A DNA stretch of 58,305 nt from Lachnospiraceae bacterium. Lineage in GTDB: Bacteria > Bacillota > Clostridia > Lachnospirales > Lachnospiraceae. The stretch covers positions 1-58,305 of the forward strand of contig QXWV01000097.1 in the NCBI GenBank assembly GCA_009911195.1, in the 5' to 3' direction. The notes under the pieces were generated by a model, which was not told the origin of the DNA, did not search any database, and saw nothing but the letters and a program-made list of their open reading frames with translations. The position numbers were made by a program, and so were the translations under genes. Shown in pieces: positions 1-9,157 of the stretch. Positions within the stretch are counted from its first letter, which is position 1. Each line of letters starts with the position of its first letter.

Positions 1-1
1 G

Positions 2-190
2 GCAAAGGCTCCCCTGTTTCCTACGGTCTTGTTTCCATGGCATGAAAAGGCTTTTCACAAAACATATTGCCAGAATATTCAGCCAAGGGTATCGACTGGT
101 TTTGCAATGGCCAAGACGTTTGGAAGGGAGAGATGGAATTTAAGGGGAAGGCGGAACTTAAGGAGAAGGTGGAATTTAAGGAGAAGGTGA
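2..190 (+). CDS. possible 3' end of an upstream gene, unrecognised
   Basis: A frame open from the window edge closes with TGA at 188-190, 19 bases before the probable start of the next gene. The last 20 or so codons lie in an imperfect 18-base tandem repeat and would encode an Arg/Asn/Leu-rich tail with units like NLRRRW. I do not recognise the protein. A second plus-strand frame is also open to about position 152, so the choice is not secure. It may be the end of a real gene or chance. Confidence 0.2.
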   Translation, partial: AKAPLFPTVLFPWHEKAFHKTYCQNIQPRVSTGFAMAKTFGRERWNLRGRRNLRRRWNLRRR

Positions 191-204
191 AATGGAAGGA
201 GAAG
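131..204 (+). repeat. 18-bp tandem repeat with repeated Shine-Dalgarno-like cores
   Basis: Four imperfect 18-base units run up to the first complete gene. Units follow the pattern GTGGAATTTAAGGAGAAG, and each contains an AAGGAG- or AAGGGG-like core. The last unit supplies the AAGGAG at 196-201 that best fits the start at 210. Confidence 0.65.
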
Positions 205-209
205 ATGGG

Positions 210-3200
210 ATGAAAGGTGTAGATGAGTTAAAAAATTTGTTTGAAAATCCGCCGGTGGAGTATAGGACGGCACCGCTTTGGGTATGGAATGGGGATATGA
301 CAGAGGGGGAAATTGAAAAGTCGCTGGAGGAGTTAAAATCCCATGGGTTTGGAGGGGCTTTTGTGCATCCCAGGCCGGGGATGAGGGTTTCCTATCTGGA
401 TGAAAAGTGGTTTCAGTCCTGGGGGACGGCTTTGGAAAAGGCGAAAGCCTTGGGGATGAAACTGAATATTTATGATGAGAATTCTTATCCATCGGGGTTT
501 GGGGGCGGCCATGTATCGGCCGCATTGCCGGACTGCCTGGCGGAATCGGTGGAATATCATGTGGTGGATGCTAAGGATATGGATTTTGTGGATGAAAAGG
601 ATTCCTGGATTGGGAATAAGGAATTGATAGGGGCCTATGCCTGTGACCGGGGGGAGGGGAAAATGATACTCCGGGAAGAGGTAACGGATTTGCCAAGAAG
701 TCAATGGAAGGGGAAAGGTAGCTGTTTTGCGCTGGTGAAACAACAGCCTTCCCAGACGGAAGGGTGGCTGGCAGGGTTTGCAAATGTGGATTTGCTTCGG
801 CCGGAGGTGACGGAAAAATTTCTGGAAATCGTATATGACGGCTATGCAAAGCATTTTGGAAAGGATTTCGGCGATACCATACAGGCGATTTTTACCGATG
901 AGCCTTCCATGTCGGGGAGTTCGGTCTATGGGCGTGATGGTGCGGTGAATCTGCCGCTAAACCACTGGTTTGGCTATGAATTCCAGAAAAGGAAGGGATA
1001 TTCCATCATGGGCTGTATCCCGGCTTTGTTTGAAGACTGGGAGCATCTGGACAACAGGAAAATCCGCCATGATTATTATGAGGTAGTACAGGAGCTATGG
1101 ACAGAAAACTTCCTTATGCCTATCCAGGAGTGGAGCAGGAAGCACCATCTGCCGTTTACCGGGCATTTCATGGAAGACGGGTGGCCGAAGCCTTTCTATG
1201 CGGTAGTGGCGCCGGGGGTGATGTCCAGCTACGAATATCAGGACTGGCCGGGCATCGACCTGCTGCTGACAGGACGGCTGAAAGGGCAGGCATGGGAGGT
1301 ACAGCAGATTAGTATGTTGGAGGTAATGAGTGCTGCCCATCAGTTTGGAAAAGAGAGGGTATTTTGTGAAGCATATGGGGCGGGGGGATATGATTCCGGC
1401 CTGGAAGATTATAAAAGGATAGGGGATTATCTTTTTGTAAACGGTGTAAACTATATCAATCCCCACCTGACCTATACATCGTATATCGGGGCAAGGAAAA
1501 GGGACCACCCCCAGTCCTTTGACTGGAGACAGTCATGGTGGGAGGAATTTACCCAGCTAAATGATTATTTGGGGCGGTTATCGGCAGTGCTAAGCCAGGG
1601 GGAATCCGAAGAGAGGATTTTAGTGATAAACCCTACCATGACGGGATATATTTACCCAAGAAATGAGGACAGCTCCCAGCTTGTATATAATGAAATGGCA
1701 AAAGAGCCGGATATGTGGGGATACCTCCATATGGTTCAGGAACTGCGAAGAAGGCAGTGGGATATGAATCTGGGGGATGAAGTGATTATAAAGCGTCATG
1801 GGAAGGCAGTAAAAGGAAAGCTGGAAATCGTAAAGCAGAAATATGAAGCGGTTATCCTGCATCAATGCATGGAAAACCTGCTGCCTTCTACCATTTCTCT
1901 TTTAAAAGAGTATATGGGGCAGGGCGGGAAGGTTTTGAGCGTGGGAAAACCTGGCCCTTATCTGGCTGGCGAGGAAATGTGGGAAGTATATGAAGAATTG
2001 TGCGCATCGCCCATGTTCCTTGAATTTTCCACGGAAGGTCAGCTTGTGGAATTTTTGGATAAAGAATATAACAAACATTTTACCACTAAGGAGATTCTTC
2101 CTATCGGTATGGAAAGCATCCGGAGGGAATATAGGGATGGACAGGAACTATACTTTTTTACAAATCACAGCGGGCAGGATATTTGTACGGAAGCGGAGTT
2201 TGACGGATATGGCATAGAAAAGTGGGAGCCTTGGACCGGAAAGACGGAACCGTGGATTGCAGGAAACGGGGAAGGGAAAATGTGTATGCCTTTGGAATTA
2301 AAACAAGGGGAGTCGCTTTTAATCTGTGTGTACCGGAAAGCTGTATTTAACAGGGGACAGGCTGAAGGGGAAGGACAGGAGGGTACTGCCTTGGTTTGGT
2401 GGATGAAACATCCCGGCTCTTTATCCGTACAGCCATGCCATTATCCCGCAGACAGGGATTTGACAACGGAAATCTTTGCAATGGATAAAATATATCCAGA
2501 GGAAAAGAATGTATGGCCATTGGAATACTGTGATTTCTATATTGACGGTGAGGTATACAAAGACTGTTCGGTGATTTCCGCCGGATATAAGCTGTTTAGG
2601 AAGAGGGGATTCCTGGCTAATCCATGGGACAATGAAGTGCAGTATAAAACGAGGACCTATGAAAGAAACAGATTTTATCCGGAAGGAAGCGGCTTTGCAG
2701 CAGTATATCATTTCCGGGTAGATAAAGGATTTTGCCCGAAGTCGGTAGAACTGGCCGTGGAGTATGGGGGAAGGTATGAAATAAGCATAAACGGGCATCC
2801 GGCCAATGAAAGGGTACAGGAATATTTTCTGGATGGACTGATAGAGTCTTATGAGATTGCCCCCTGGGTGATAGAGGGGGAAAATGAAATCCGGATAGAG
2901 GCAAAAACCTTTGACGTAGAGCTGGAACTGGAGCCGGTGACTTTGCGTGGAGATTTTGGCGTGTATGCTGACGGAGGGGAATGGGTGATGAAGGCAGCCG
3001 GGCCATTAAAGAAGGGAAGCTGGAAATCACAGGGATATCCTTTTTATTATGGGGCAATGCTTTATGAAGGAACCATTTCCTACAGCGGGGAAGAATATGT
3101 GGAGCTTTCAGTTCCCAAGGAAGAGGCCACTGCGGTTTCCGTACGGATAGGCGGAGAAAACAGGGGAAACCTGAACCTGAACGGAGTACATGGAAAAGAA

Positions 3201-3431
3201 ATTACAAAGTGGCTGGAGCAGGGGGATAACCGGGTTGCCATACGGGTATGCGGCAGTATGAAAAATTATATTGGACCTCATTTTGACCCGGCCCGCCCGC
3301 GGAGGACTGCTTGGCCGGATATGTGGAGGAAGGCGCCGAAACAAGGGCATCCTTCGCCGGAAGATTATGATTTAATCGATTATGGGTTGACAGGGAAAGT
3401 GGAACTTAGACGAAAAGCAGGAAAGGGATGA
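210..3431 (+). CDS. GH106-like glycoside hydrolase (alpha-L-rhamnosidase-type), cytoplasmic
   Basis: The predicted protein has 1073 residues and probably hydrolyses a terminal sugar, such as rhamnose, from plant or host glycosides. The N-terminus carries the PLWVWN...GGAFVHPRPGM pattern of large GH106-type enzymes. FTDEPSM (about 228-234), FTGHFMEDG and CEAYG follow, and all recur in the paralogue at 21756. The C-terminal third looks like beta-sandwich carbohydrate-binding domains. No signal peptide is seen, so it should act on imported substrate. The start at 210 is preferred over 192 because AAGGAG lies 8 bases upstream and the protein then begins like its paralogue. A terminator follows. 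Family assignment rests on motif resemblance, so the exact substrate is unknown. Confidence 0.7.
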   Translation: MKGVDELKNLFENPPVEYRTAPLWVWNGDMTEGEIEKSLEELKSHGFGGAFVHPRPGMRVSYLDEKWFQSWGTALEKAKALGMKLNIYDENSYPSGFGGGHVSAALPDCLAESVEYHVVDAKDMDFVDEKDSWIGNKELIGAYACDRGEGKMILREEVTDLPRSQWKGKGSCFALVKQQPSQTEGWLAGFANVDLLRPEVTEKFLEIVYDGYAKHFGKDFGDTIQAIFTDEPSMSGSSVYGRDGAVNLPLNHWFGYEFQKRKGYSIMGCIPALFEDWEHLDNRKIRHDYYEVVQELWTENFLMPIQEWSRKHHLPFTGHFMEDGWPKPFYAVVAPGVMSSYEYQDWPGIDLLLTGRLKGQAWEVQQISMLEVMSAAHQFGKERVFCEAYGAGGYDSGLEDYKRIGDYLFVNGVNYINPHLTYTSYIGARKRDHPQSFDWRQSWWEEFTQLNDYLGRLSAVLSQGESEERILVINPTMTGYIYPRNEDSSQLVYNEMAKEPDMWGYLHMVQELRRRQWDMNLGDEVIIKRHGKAVKGKLEIVKQKYEAVILHQCMENLLPSTISLLKEYMGQGGKVLSVGKPGPYLAGEEMWEVYEELCASPMFLEFSTEGQLVEFLDKEYNKHFTTKEILPIGMESIRREYRDGQELYFFTNHSGQDICTEAEFDGYGIEKWEPWTGKTEPWIAGNGEGKMCMPLELKQGESLLICVYRKAVFNRGQAEGEGQEGTALVWWMKHPGSLSVQPCHYPADRDLTTEIFAMDKIYPEEKNVWPLEYCDFYIDGEVYKDCSVISAGYKLFRKRGFLANPWDNEVQYKTRTYERNRFYPEGSGFAAVYHFRVDKGFCPKSVELAVEYGGRYEISINGHPANERVQEYFLDGLIESYEIAPWVIEGENEIRIEAKTFDVELELEPVTLRGDFGVYADGGEWVMKAAGPLKKGSWKSQGYPFYYGAMLYEGTISYSGEEYVELSVPKEEATAVSVRIGGENRGNLNLNGVHGKEITKWLEQGDNRVAIRVCGSMKNYIGPHFDPARPRRTAWPDMWRKAPKQGHPSPEDYDLIDYGLTGKVELRRKAGKG

Positions 3432-3455
3432 GTTGATGATAAGGATGTAAAGGAC

Positions 3456-3502
3456 AGGACACCCACCATAGAAGCTGTATGGCGGGTGTCCTGCTTATTT
3501 TT
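3456..3502 (+). terminator. rho-independent terminator of the GH106-like gene
   Basis: A 15-bp stem (3456-3470 with 3478-3492, one mismatch) has a 7-base loop and is followed by GCTTATTTTTGT. It lies 24 bases after the stop codon and before the convergent isomerase-like gene. Confidence 0.8.
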
Positions 3503-3597
3503 GTGAATGGATACCCGTAGGCAGCGGGCCAAGCGGCTGCTTAAACCCAACCTTTGGCCAGTTTGCTGCGGGGTTTGTTGGCTCTGATGCCAAGAGC

Positions 3598-5097
3598 TTA
3601 GAACAAGGCGTAAGGTATGGACATAAGCTGAGCGGTTTTTATGAAAAGCCCGGCATTATGGCCGACCGATAATGCGAGGTGGTGGGTCGGAGCCTGCATG
3701 AACCAATCATCCATATATTCTGCCGGATTTTTGGAAAAACGGATATGGGTGGAAGTATTCCCGTTCAGCAAAATGGGTGCATCGATGGCCTCTCCTTGGC
3801 TGATATTGAATTTAAGCATACCGTCTCCCGTCTGTGTAACGCCTAAAGTGGTTACTGCGCCCGGACGGACTTTCGCTTCCACAGATACGCCGCTTCCCCG
3901 TTTCCCGTGATAGACGCCCATGCCCCGCAAAAGTGGCTTCCCCTTGGAGATGGCGAAATGGAAAGGGCCATCATGGCCGAGAATCATGGTATTCCTGTTA
4001 AAGTCTGCGGCCACTATTTCGCAAAAGCTGCCGCCTGTTTCCAGGATATCGCATATTTTCATGGCCAGGGCAGTTTTAATATCCCCTTCCCCGGCACAGG
4101 CAATCCCTTGGGCGTTCAGCAAGGAGAAGCCCACGATAAACCCGCTCTGGAGTTCCTCCAGGTGGTCTTCCCTGCCATGGTAATAATAGGAAACGCTGTC
4201 CAGGTTACGTTCCAGTACCATCTTTTCCTGGGCAACGGCCACCTTTGCCGCCCATTCCATTTGTTCGTCGGTAGGCTTTCTGGCAATAGGGTCGGAAGGG
4301 GAATCTCCGGATATCTGGAAAAAGTCCTGGATTTGCTGTAGCTTTTCGCCAATTTCCGAAGGGGTAACGCTGCGGAGATGGGCATCTAAATCGCTCATTT
4401 CCAGAACTTCGATATGCATGCCGGTCTGAGCCTGAAGCATGGTAAAATCGCTGTACATGTCCAGCATACCGCTGTAGTATCCGCCGAGGAAACCGAAACG
4501 GGCATGCTGAAGGGTACGTTTGACCCCGGCAGCCAGACACCATTCCCGGATTTCATTCCATGCGCGGATAGCTTCCGGCCGGTTATCGGTGACTTCATCC
4601 GCTTTCGCAAAGGCCGGGGTTTTGGAAAGCCCCAGAAGCCCGTTGACCGCCCGGTAAGGAATGTGCGCCCTGTGAAAAGCATTGGCAATTTCAGGAATGG
4701 CACAGCCCACACATTGGGCCAGCCAACGGTCGGTGCCCGTGACATCATAGGCCATTTCCGGTGTGGGCTGCAAGTTCAGGATAATGACGGGCGCTCTACA
4801 GATTTGGTGGACAGGGAGAAGGCAGGCGCTGGTGTAATAAGTGGCAGCATGGGCAAAAATAATATCAACATTTTCCCTGTTGAAGAATTCCCCTGCTTCC
4901 CGGCCTTTATCTTCCGTATCCACCATGCCGAAATCGGATACCGTACCGAAATCAGCCAGCCTTCCGGCAATGAAGGAATGGTATTCCATCAGGCAGCCAT
5001 GCAGCCCTGCGAACTGCTCCCAGTAGGCAGCCAGCCCTGCGCTGTAGAAGCCGATGCGGGCTTTTTTTACTTCTTTTAATCGTGGAAGATGAATCAT
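3598..5097 (-). CDS. L-fucose/L-arabinose isomerase family protein
   Basis: The 499-residue protein resembles the L-arabinose isomerase/L-fucose isomerase fold group, including an N-terminal region of the type ARIGFYSAGLAAYWEQF and the segment NLQPTPEMAYD. Family members interconvert aldoses and ketoses with a divalent metal in the cytoplasm. Length matches arabinose isomerases (about 475-500), but it is a diverged branch, so the sugar cannot be named. GAGGGA stands about 8 bases upstream of the start. It is transcribed away from the AraC regulator at 5279 across a 181-bp divergent gap, so that regulator is the obvious candidate to control it. Together with the GH106-like gene it may process a deoxyhexose or pentose. 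Confidence 0.75.
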   Translation of the reverse strand: MIHLPRLKEVKKARIGFYSAGLAAYWEQFAGLHGCLMEYHSFIAGRLADFGTVSDFGMVDTEDKGREAGEFFNRENVDIIFAHAATYYTSACLLPVHQICRAPVIILNLQPTPEMAYDVTGTDRWLAQCVGCAIPEIANAFHRAHIPYRAVNGLLGLSKTPAFAKADEVTDNRPEAIRAWNEIREWCLAAGVKRTLQHARFGFLGGYYSGMLDMYSDFTMLQAQTGMHIEVLEMSDLDAHLRSVTPSEIGEKLQQIQDFFQISGDSPSDPIARKPTDEQMEWAAKVAVAQEKMVLERNLDSVSYYYHGREDHLEELQSGFIVGFSLLNAQGIACAGEGDIKTALAMKICDILETGGSFCEIVAADFNRNTMILGHDGPFHFAISKGKPLLRGMGVYHGKRGSGVSVEAKVRPGAVTTLGVTQTGDGMLKFNISQGEAIDAPILLNGNTSTHIRFSKNPAEYMDDWFMQAPTHHLALSVGHNAGLFIKTAQLMSIPYALF

Positions 5098-5278
5098 AGA
5101 TTATCCCTCATTTCTTTCGTTTTATTTTATTATAAATGGAAATAGGGAAGAAACATCGCAGAATATTGTTGAAAAATAACAGTTTGTTGCCGTTGGAAGC
5201 CATTTATGGTTTTTGTACAATAAAGCAATGGGAACGTAAATTTGAAACGCGCAAAAAGACGCAGAAATGAGGTAGATT

Positions 5279-6163
5279 ATGAAGGAATATTTGGAAAGGG
5301 CATCTTACACATGGAGCGAAGATTCGATTCGTTTTATCAATACGCCGACCCAGAAGGCCAGGAGTAAATTTTTTTATGTACAGGAAGTGGGATATTTTAA
5401 AACAAAACCACCATATTTTACGGAAAGGCAAAATCTGAACAGCTATTTGATTGTGTATACCATATCGGGAAGGGGGATTCTGAAATACGGTGGGCGTAAA
5501 TACCCTGTTTATCCGGGGCAGGCGTTCTATATACATTGCATTCCGTGGCATTATTATGCATGCATGGAAGGGGAGGAGTGGGAAATCCTCTGGCTGCATT
5601 TTAACGGGAATACAGCCAGGGGGTATTACGAAGAGTTTATCCAAAACGGCTTCCGCCAGGTTCGTGTTCAGGATTCTTTTTTCATGGAAAGTACCATGAG
5701 GAGAATTTTGTCATTGACTATAAAGAAGGATATCCATTCGGAACTGATTTGCTCCAATCTGATTGTAAATCTTCTGACGGAACTGATGATTAGAAGCAGC
5801 AGCGATAAGTTTTCCTTAACAGCGATGCCGGACAGCATAAAGGCTGTTTTAAAGGATTTGGAAAATCATTTCCTGGAGCCATTTTCCCTGGACGAGACAG
5901 CGGGGAGGACAGGGCTTAGCAAGTATCACCTTTCCCGTGAATTCCGCAAATATGTGGGAACAACCATGAACGAATACGTGATTACAATGCGGCTGAACTA
6001 TGCAAAGGAATTATTGCGCTATTCCAACGAGCCAGTGGGTGAAATTGCATTTGCATGCGGCATGAACCATGTAAGCCATTTTATCAATCTTTTTAAGGAA
6101 CGGGAAGGGACTACGCCCTTGCAGTACCGGAAGGAATGGGGCAGCAACGGGCAGGCATTGTAA
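5279..6163 (+). CDS. AraC family transcriptional regulator
   Basis: The 294-residue protein has the two-part AraC layout. Residues about 50-120 form a cupin-type sugar-binding half (GRGILKYGGRKYPVYPGQAF). Residues about 190-290 carry two helix-turn-helix motifs (FSLDETAGRTGLSKYHLSREF and VGEIAFACGMNHVSHFINLFK, each shortened here in function to the recognition helices). Proteins of this type usually activate carbohydrate genes when ligand is bound. GAGGT lies 6 bases before the ATG. It is divergent from the isomerase-like gene, which is its likely target. The operator cannot be assigned from this one sequence. Confidence 0.88.
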   Translation: MKEYLERASYTWSEDSIRFINTPTQKARSKFFYVQEVGYFKTKPPYFTERQNLNSYLIVYTISGRGILKYGGRKYPVYPGQAFYIHCIPWHYYACMEGEEWEILWLHFNGNTARGYYEEFIQNGFRQVRVQDSFFMESTMRRILSLTIKKDIHSELICSNLIVNLLTELMIRSSSDKFSLTAMPDSIKAVLKDLENHFLEPFSLDETAGRTGLSKYHLSREFRKYVGTTMNEYVITMRLNYAKELLRYSNEPVGEIAFACGMNHVSHFINLFKEREGTTPLQYRKEWGSNGQAL

Positions 6164-6235
6164 AGTTTTTGCTAAAAATTAAAAAAATAAAAATTCTTCT
6201 ATGCTATTTTTTTATTTTGTGTTATACTACTACAG

Positions 6236-6305
6236 TATAATCATGGGGTAATTTGGGCGTTATTGTTTTAGGCGGCTTTGTAGCAGCAGAATAACGTTTT
6301 TCCCC
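6236..6305 (+). promoter_or_regulatory. candidate promoter and hairpin leader of the decarboxylase operon
   Basis: A TATAAT hexamer at 6236-6241 (no convincing -35 box) is followed by a potential leader hairpin. GGGG (6245-6248) pairs with CCCC (6302-6305), and CGTTATT (6258-6264) pairs with AATAACG (6290-6296). The arms could equally be an operator. The rest of the 6164-6352 gap is AT-rich without other visible signals. Confidence 0.35.
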
Positions 6306-6352
6306 GTTAAATAGTTTTTATTTATTTAATATAAAATGGAGGGCTGAAAAAG

Positions 6353-7783
6353 ATGAATACTACTTCACAAGCGGGTCAAAGAATAAACGCTTTGCTCGAT
6401 GAAAACAGTTTCGTTGAAATAGGGGCACTTGTTACGGCAAGGGCAACTGACTTCAACCTGAAACAAACAGAAACTCCTTCGGACGGTGTCATTACCGGGT
6501 ATGGAGTGATTGACGGCAATCTTGTGTATGTTTACAGCCAGGATGCTTCCGTATTGAACGGGACTGTTGGCGAAATGCATGCCAAGAAAATTGCAAATCT
6601 CTATAATTTGGCCATGAAGACAGGAGCGCCTGTAATTGGCCTGATTGATTCTGCAGGGCTTAGGCTGCAGGAGGCAACGGATGCGTTGAATGGTTTCGGG
6701 GAGATTTATAAGAAACAGGTAGATGCATCGGGCGTGATTCCGCAGATTACGGCAATTTTCGGAACCTGCGGCGGCGGGCTTGCCATTGTTCCTACATTGA
6801 CAGATTTTACTTTTATGGAAGAGAAAAAAGCGAAACTTTTCGTGAATTCCCCCAATGCCATTGATGGCAACGAGATTTCCAAATGCGATACTTCTGCGGC
6901 AGCGTTCCAGAGCGAAGAAGCGGGCATTGTAGATGTGGTTGCGGATGAAGCAGGTATTCTGGCACAGATAAGGGAGCTTGTTTCCATGCTTCCGGCAAAT
7001 AACGAAGACAACACGTCCTTTACGGAGTGTGCGGATGATTTGAACAGGGTATGCGATGACCTGGTAAACTGTGCTGGGGATACTTCCATTGCGTTGTCCA
7101 GGCTTTCCGATAATGGCGTATTTTTCGAGACGAAGAGGAACTATGCGAAGGATATGGTAACCGGCTTTATCAGGCTGAATGGGGCTACGGTAGGCGCTGT
7201 GGCGAACCGTACAGAAATTTACGGGGATGAAGGGGAAGTTACAGAGAAGTTTGATGCGGTATTGTCGGCAAAGGGATGCGAGAAAGCGGCGGATTTTGTT
7301 ACATTCTGTGATGCTTTTGATATCCCGGTACTGACCCTTACCAATGTAAAAGGATATAAGGCTACTAAGTGTTCGGAGAAGAGGATGTCCAAGGCAGTTG
7401 CGCGCCTTACATATGCTTTCGCCAACGCAACGGTGCCAAAGGTAAATGTAATTACGCAGAAAGCATATGGCAGCGCATATGTTGCCATGAATTCCAAGGC
7501 GCTTGGCGCAGATATTACGATGGCATGGCCGGATGCAGAAATCGGCACGATGGAGGCAAAGCTTGCCGCAAAAATTATCTGTGACGGACAAGGCTCTGAA
7601 GCGATTGATGCTTGCGCAAAAGAATATGCAGACCTGCAGGGCAGCGCAGCCAGCGCGGCTAAGAGGGGATATGTGGACCAGATTGTGACGCCGGAGAATA
7701 CGAGGAAATATGTAATCGGTGCATTTGAAATGTTATATACGAAGCAGGAAAATGGCCCGGCGAAAAAACATGGCACAGTTTAG
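6353..7783 (+). CDS. biotin-dependent carboxyltransferase, MmdA/12S-type subunit
   Basis: The 476-residue protein is a carboxyl transferase of the acyl-CoA carboxylase/methylmalonyl-CoA decarboxylase alpha (MmdA) type. It transfers carboxyl between an acyl-CoA and the biotin carrier. Two crotonase-like halves are visible, with oxyanion-type glycines in GTCGGGLAI and conserved stretches ENSFVEIG, DGVITGYG, LIDSAGLRLQEA and DASGVIPQI. It is shorter than typical MmdA (about 510) because the N-terminus is trimmed. GGAGGG lies 9 bases before the ATG. It is first in a five-gene operon with OadG, biotin carrier, OadB and OadA homologues. The acyl-CoA substrate (methylmalonyl-, malonyl- or another) is not decided by the sequence. 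Confidence 0.82.
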   Translation: MNTTSQAGQRINALLDENSFVEIGALVTARATDFNLKQTETPSDGVITGYGVIDGNLVYVYSQDASVLNGTVGEMHAKKIANLYNLAMKTGAPVIGLIDSAGLRLQEATDALNGFGEIYKKQVDASGVIPQITAIFGTCGGGLAIVPTLTDFTFMEEKKAKLFVNSPNAIDGNEISKCDTSAAAFQSEEAGIVDVVADEAGILAQIRELVSMLPANNEDNTSFTECADDLNRVCDDLVNCAGDTSIALSRLSDNGVFFETKRNYAKDMVTGFIRLNGATVGAVANRTEIYGDEGEVTEKFDAVLSAKGCEKAADFVTFCDAFDIPVLTLTNVKGYKATKCSEKRMSKAVARLTYAFANATVPKVNVITQKAYGSAYVAMNSKALGADITMAWPDAEIGTMEAKLAAKIICDGQGSEAIDACAKEYADLQGSAASAAKRGYVDQIVTPENTRKYVIGAFEMLYTKQENGPAKKHGTV

Positions 7784-7800
7784 AAAGGATGATACTTAAT

Positions 7801-8535
7801 ATGAAAAAATGGTTATTAGTATTAGGTATGATTACCTGTATCCTTGGAGTGAGCGCATGCGGGAGCAAGGAGCAGGAAGGGGTTTCCTGGACGGATATGT
7901 CAGAGGATGAGGCAATCTATTACGGGGAACAGACCTTCCAGAACCTAAGGATGATTTGTTCCGGTGCTTATGAGACAGAAAAGGCACAGATGGCAAAGGC
8001 AGATGCTATTTCCGCAGCGGCATTCAGCAGTTGGGATGGCGCTCAGGCCGATATGGGTGATTATGTTGATATATTAGAAAAAAGTGCGGAAATCAGAGAA
8101 GATGGGTTTGTTGTTAATCTAAAGGTGGATGGTACGGACCATGATGCCAACGTTGAAATTGTTTTTGATGATGAAATCATGCTGACCAGCCTGTCCGTAA
8201 ATATTATTTATTCCTTTGGGGAATTGATGGTGAAGGCGGGTTTGAATACTTTGCTCGGTATGGGAACGGTGTTTGTAGTACTGATTCTCATCAGCCTGAT
8301 TATTTCATGCTTTAATTTTATCCCTAAGATTCAGGCAGCATTCACTAAGAAGCCGAAACAGGAGGCAGTAAAACCCGTGGTTCCTGTAGCAGCAGCACCC
8401 GTAGCGGCAACAGTTGTAGAAGAAGAAAATGATGACTTAGAGCTGATAGCTGTCATCGCTGCTGCGATTGCAGCAAGCGAAGGGGCGGTTTCCGCCGATG
8501 GTTTTGTTGTTAGGTCTATTAGAAAAAGAAGATAG
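7801..8535 (+). CDS. OadG-type gamma subunit with an N-terminal lipoprotein domain
   Basis: The 244-residue protein is a small membrane anchor subunit of sodium-pump decarboxylases. It starts with a lipoprotein signal peptide (lipobox GVSAC, Cys20) and an acidic extracytoplasmic domain of about 130 residues. A transmembrane helix (about 153-175), an Ala/Pro/Val-rich linker and a short basic C-terminus follow, as in OadG. Ordinary OadG proteins are about 80-100 residues, so the N-terminal domain is an addition. The start at 7801 is chosen over 7789 because GAAAGGA at about 7781-7787 would be too close to the latter. It sits 17 bases after the carboxyltransferase and should tether the complex to OadB. 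Confidence 0.75.
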   Translation: MKKWLLVLGMITCILGVSACGSKEQEGVSWTDMSEDEAIYYGEQTFQNLRMICSGAYETEKAQMAKADAISAAAFSSWDGAQADMGDYVDILEKSAEIREDGFVVNLKVDGTDHDANVEIVFDDEIMLTSLSVNIIYSFGELMVKAGLNTLLGMGTVFVVLILISLIISCFNFIPKIQAAFTKKPKQEAVKPVVPVAAAPVAATVVEEENDDLELIAVIAAAIAASEGAVSADGFVVRSIRKRR

Positions 8536-8579
8536 TGTGTAACTGATAATTATTAGAAAGATTGAAATAGGATGAAAGA

Positions 8580-8662
8580 TTGAAAATTAAAAATCTTTCA
8601 ATCCCAAGTTTGTGTCTGCGCAGCATCCACAAACTTGACAGGTGTAAAAAAGCTGCGCAGAA
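8580..8662 (+). other. intercistronic hairpins between oadG-like and biotin carrier genes
   Basis: The gap holds two short hairpins: GAAAGATT pairing with AATCTTTC around 8574-8600, and AAGTTTGTG pairing with CACAAACTT around 8605-8637. Two copies of the self-complementary CTGCGCAG are also present. They may set mRNA stability or processing between the subunit genes. Confidence 0.4.
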
Positions 8663-8674
8663 ATGGAGAAAAAA

Positions 8675-9049
8675 ATGAAAAATTATACCATTACCGTAAA
8701 TGGCAACGTATATGATGTAGTAGTAGAAGAAGGAGCATCCACAGGCGCACCTGTGGCAGCACCAGTAGCGCCCAAGGCGGCTCCGAAAGCGGCTCCTAAG
8801 CCGGCAGCAGCACCGGCAGCAAGCGGCGCGGCAGGCAGCGTAAGGGTAGAAGCCGGCGCAGCAGGCAAAGTATTCGCAGTGGAAGCAAAGGTGGGACAGG
8901 CGGTGAAAGCAGGCGATACCGTAGTAGTATTGGAAGCAATGAAGATGGAAATCCCGGTAGTAGCACCTCAGGATGGTACTGTTGCAACTGTTGACGTATC
9001 TGTTGGTGACCCTGTAGAAGCAGGCGCATTGCTCGCAACTTTAAATTAA
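8675..9049 (+). CDS. biotin carboxyl carrier protein (biotin/lipoyl attachment domain)
   Basis: The 124-residue protein has a short N-terminal strand, a Pro/Ala/Lys-rich flexible linker (roughly residues 20-55) and a biotinyl domain ending at the C-terminus. The biotinylation motif EAMKM is present, with Lys90 as acceptor. It shuttles carboxybiotin between the transferase subunits and, if the sodium pump operates, the OadB decarboxylase. The start at 8675 has GGAG 6 bases upstream. The alternative ATG at 8663 lacks a ribosome binding site. Size and linker match the 1.3S subunit of transcarboxylase and the gamma/delta carriers of MmdDE-type pumps. Confidence 0.9.
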   Translation: MKNYTITVNGNVYDVVVEEGASTGAPVAAPVAPKAAPKAAPKPAAAPAASGAAGSVRVEAGAAGKVFAVEAKVGQAVKAGDTVVVLEAMKMEIPVVAPQDGTVATVDVSVGDPVEAGALLATLN

Positions 9050-9157
9050 CGGAAACGGAATGTGCGGGTAAATACGGTGTATAAATATTTTGCTTAGCCA
9101 AAATATTTTCATGGCGTATGCTTTGCAGAACGTAAATCGAAACAGGAGGTCAAAGTA

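Noticed and set aside
131-204. Tandem repeat considered as a CRISPR array
   Set aside because: Units abut with no unique spacers and there are no cas genes in the window.
6365-7591. 408-codon open frame on the minus strand
   Set aside because: It is the antisense of the carboxyltransferase gene, with Cys/Arg/Asn-rich low-similarity content and no ribosome binding site.
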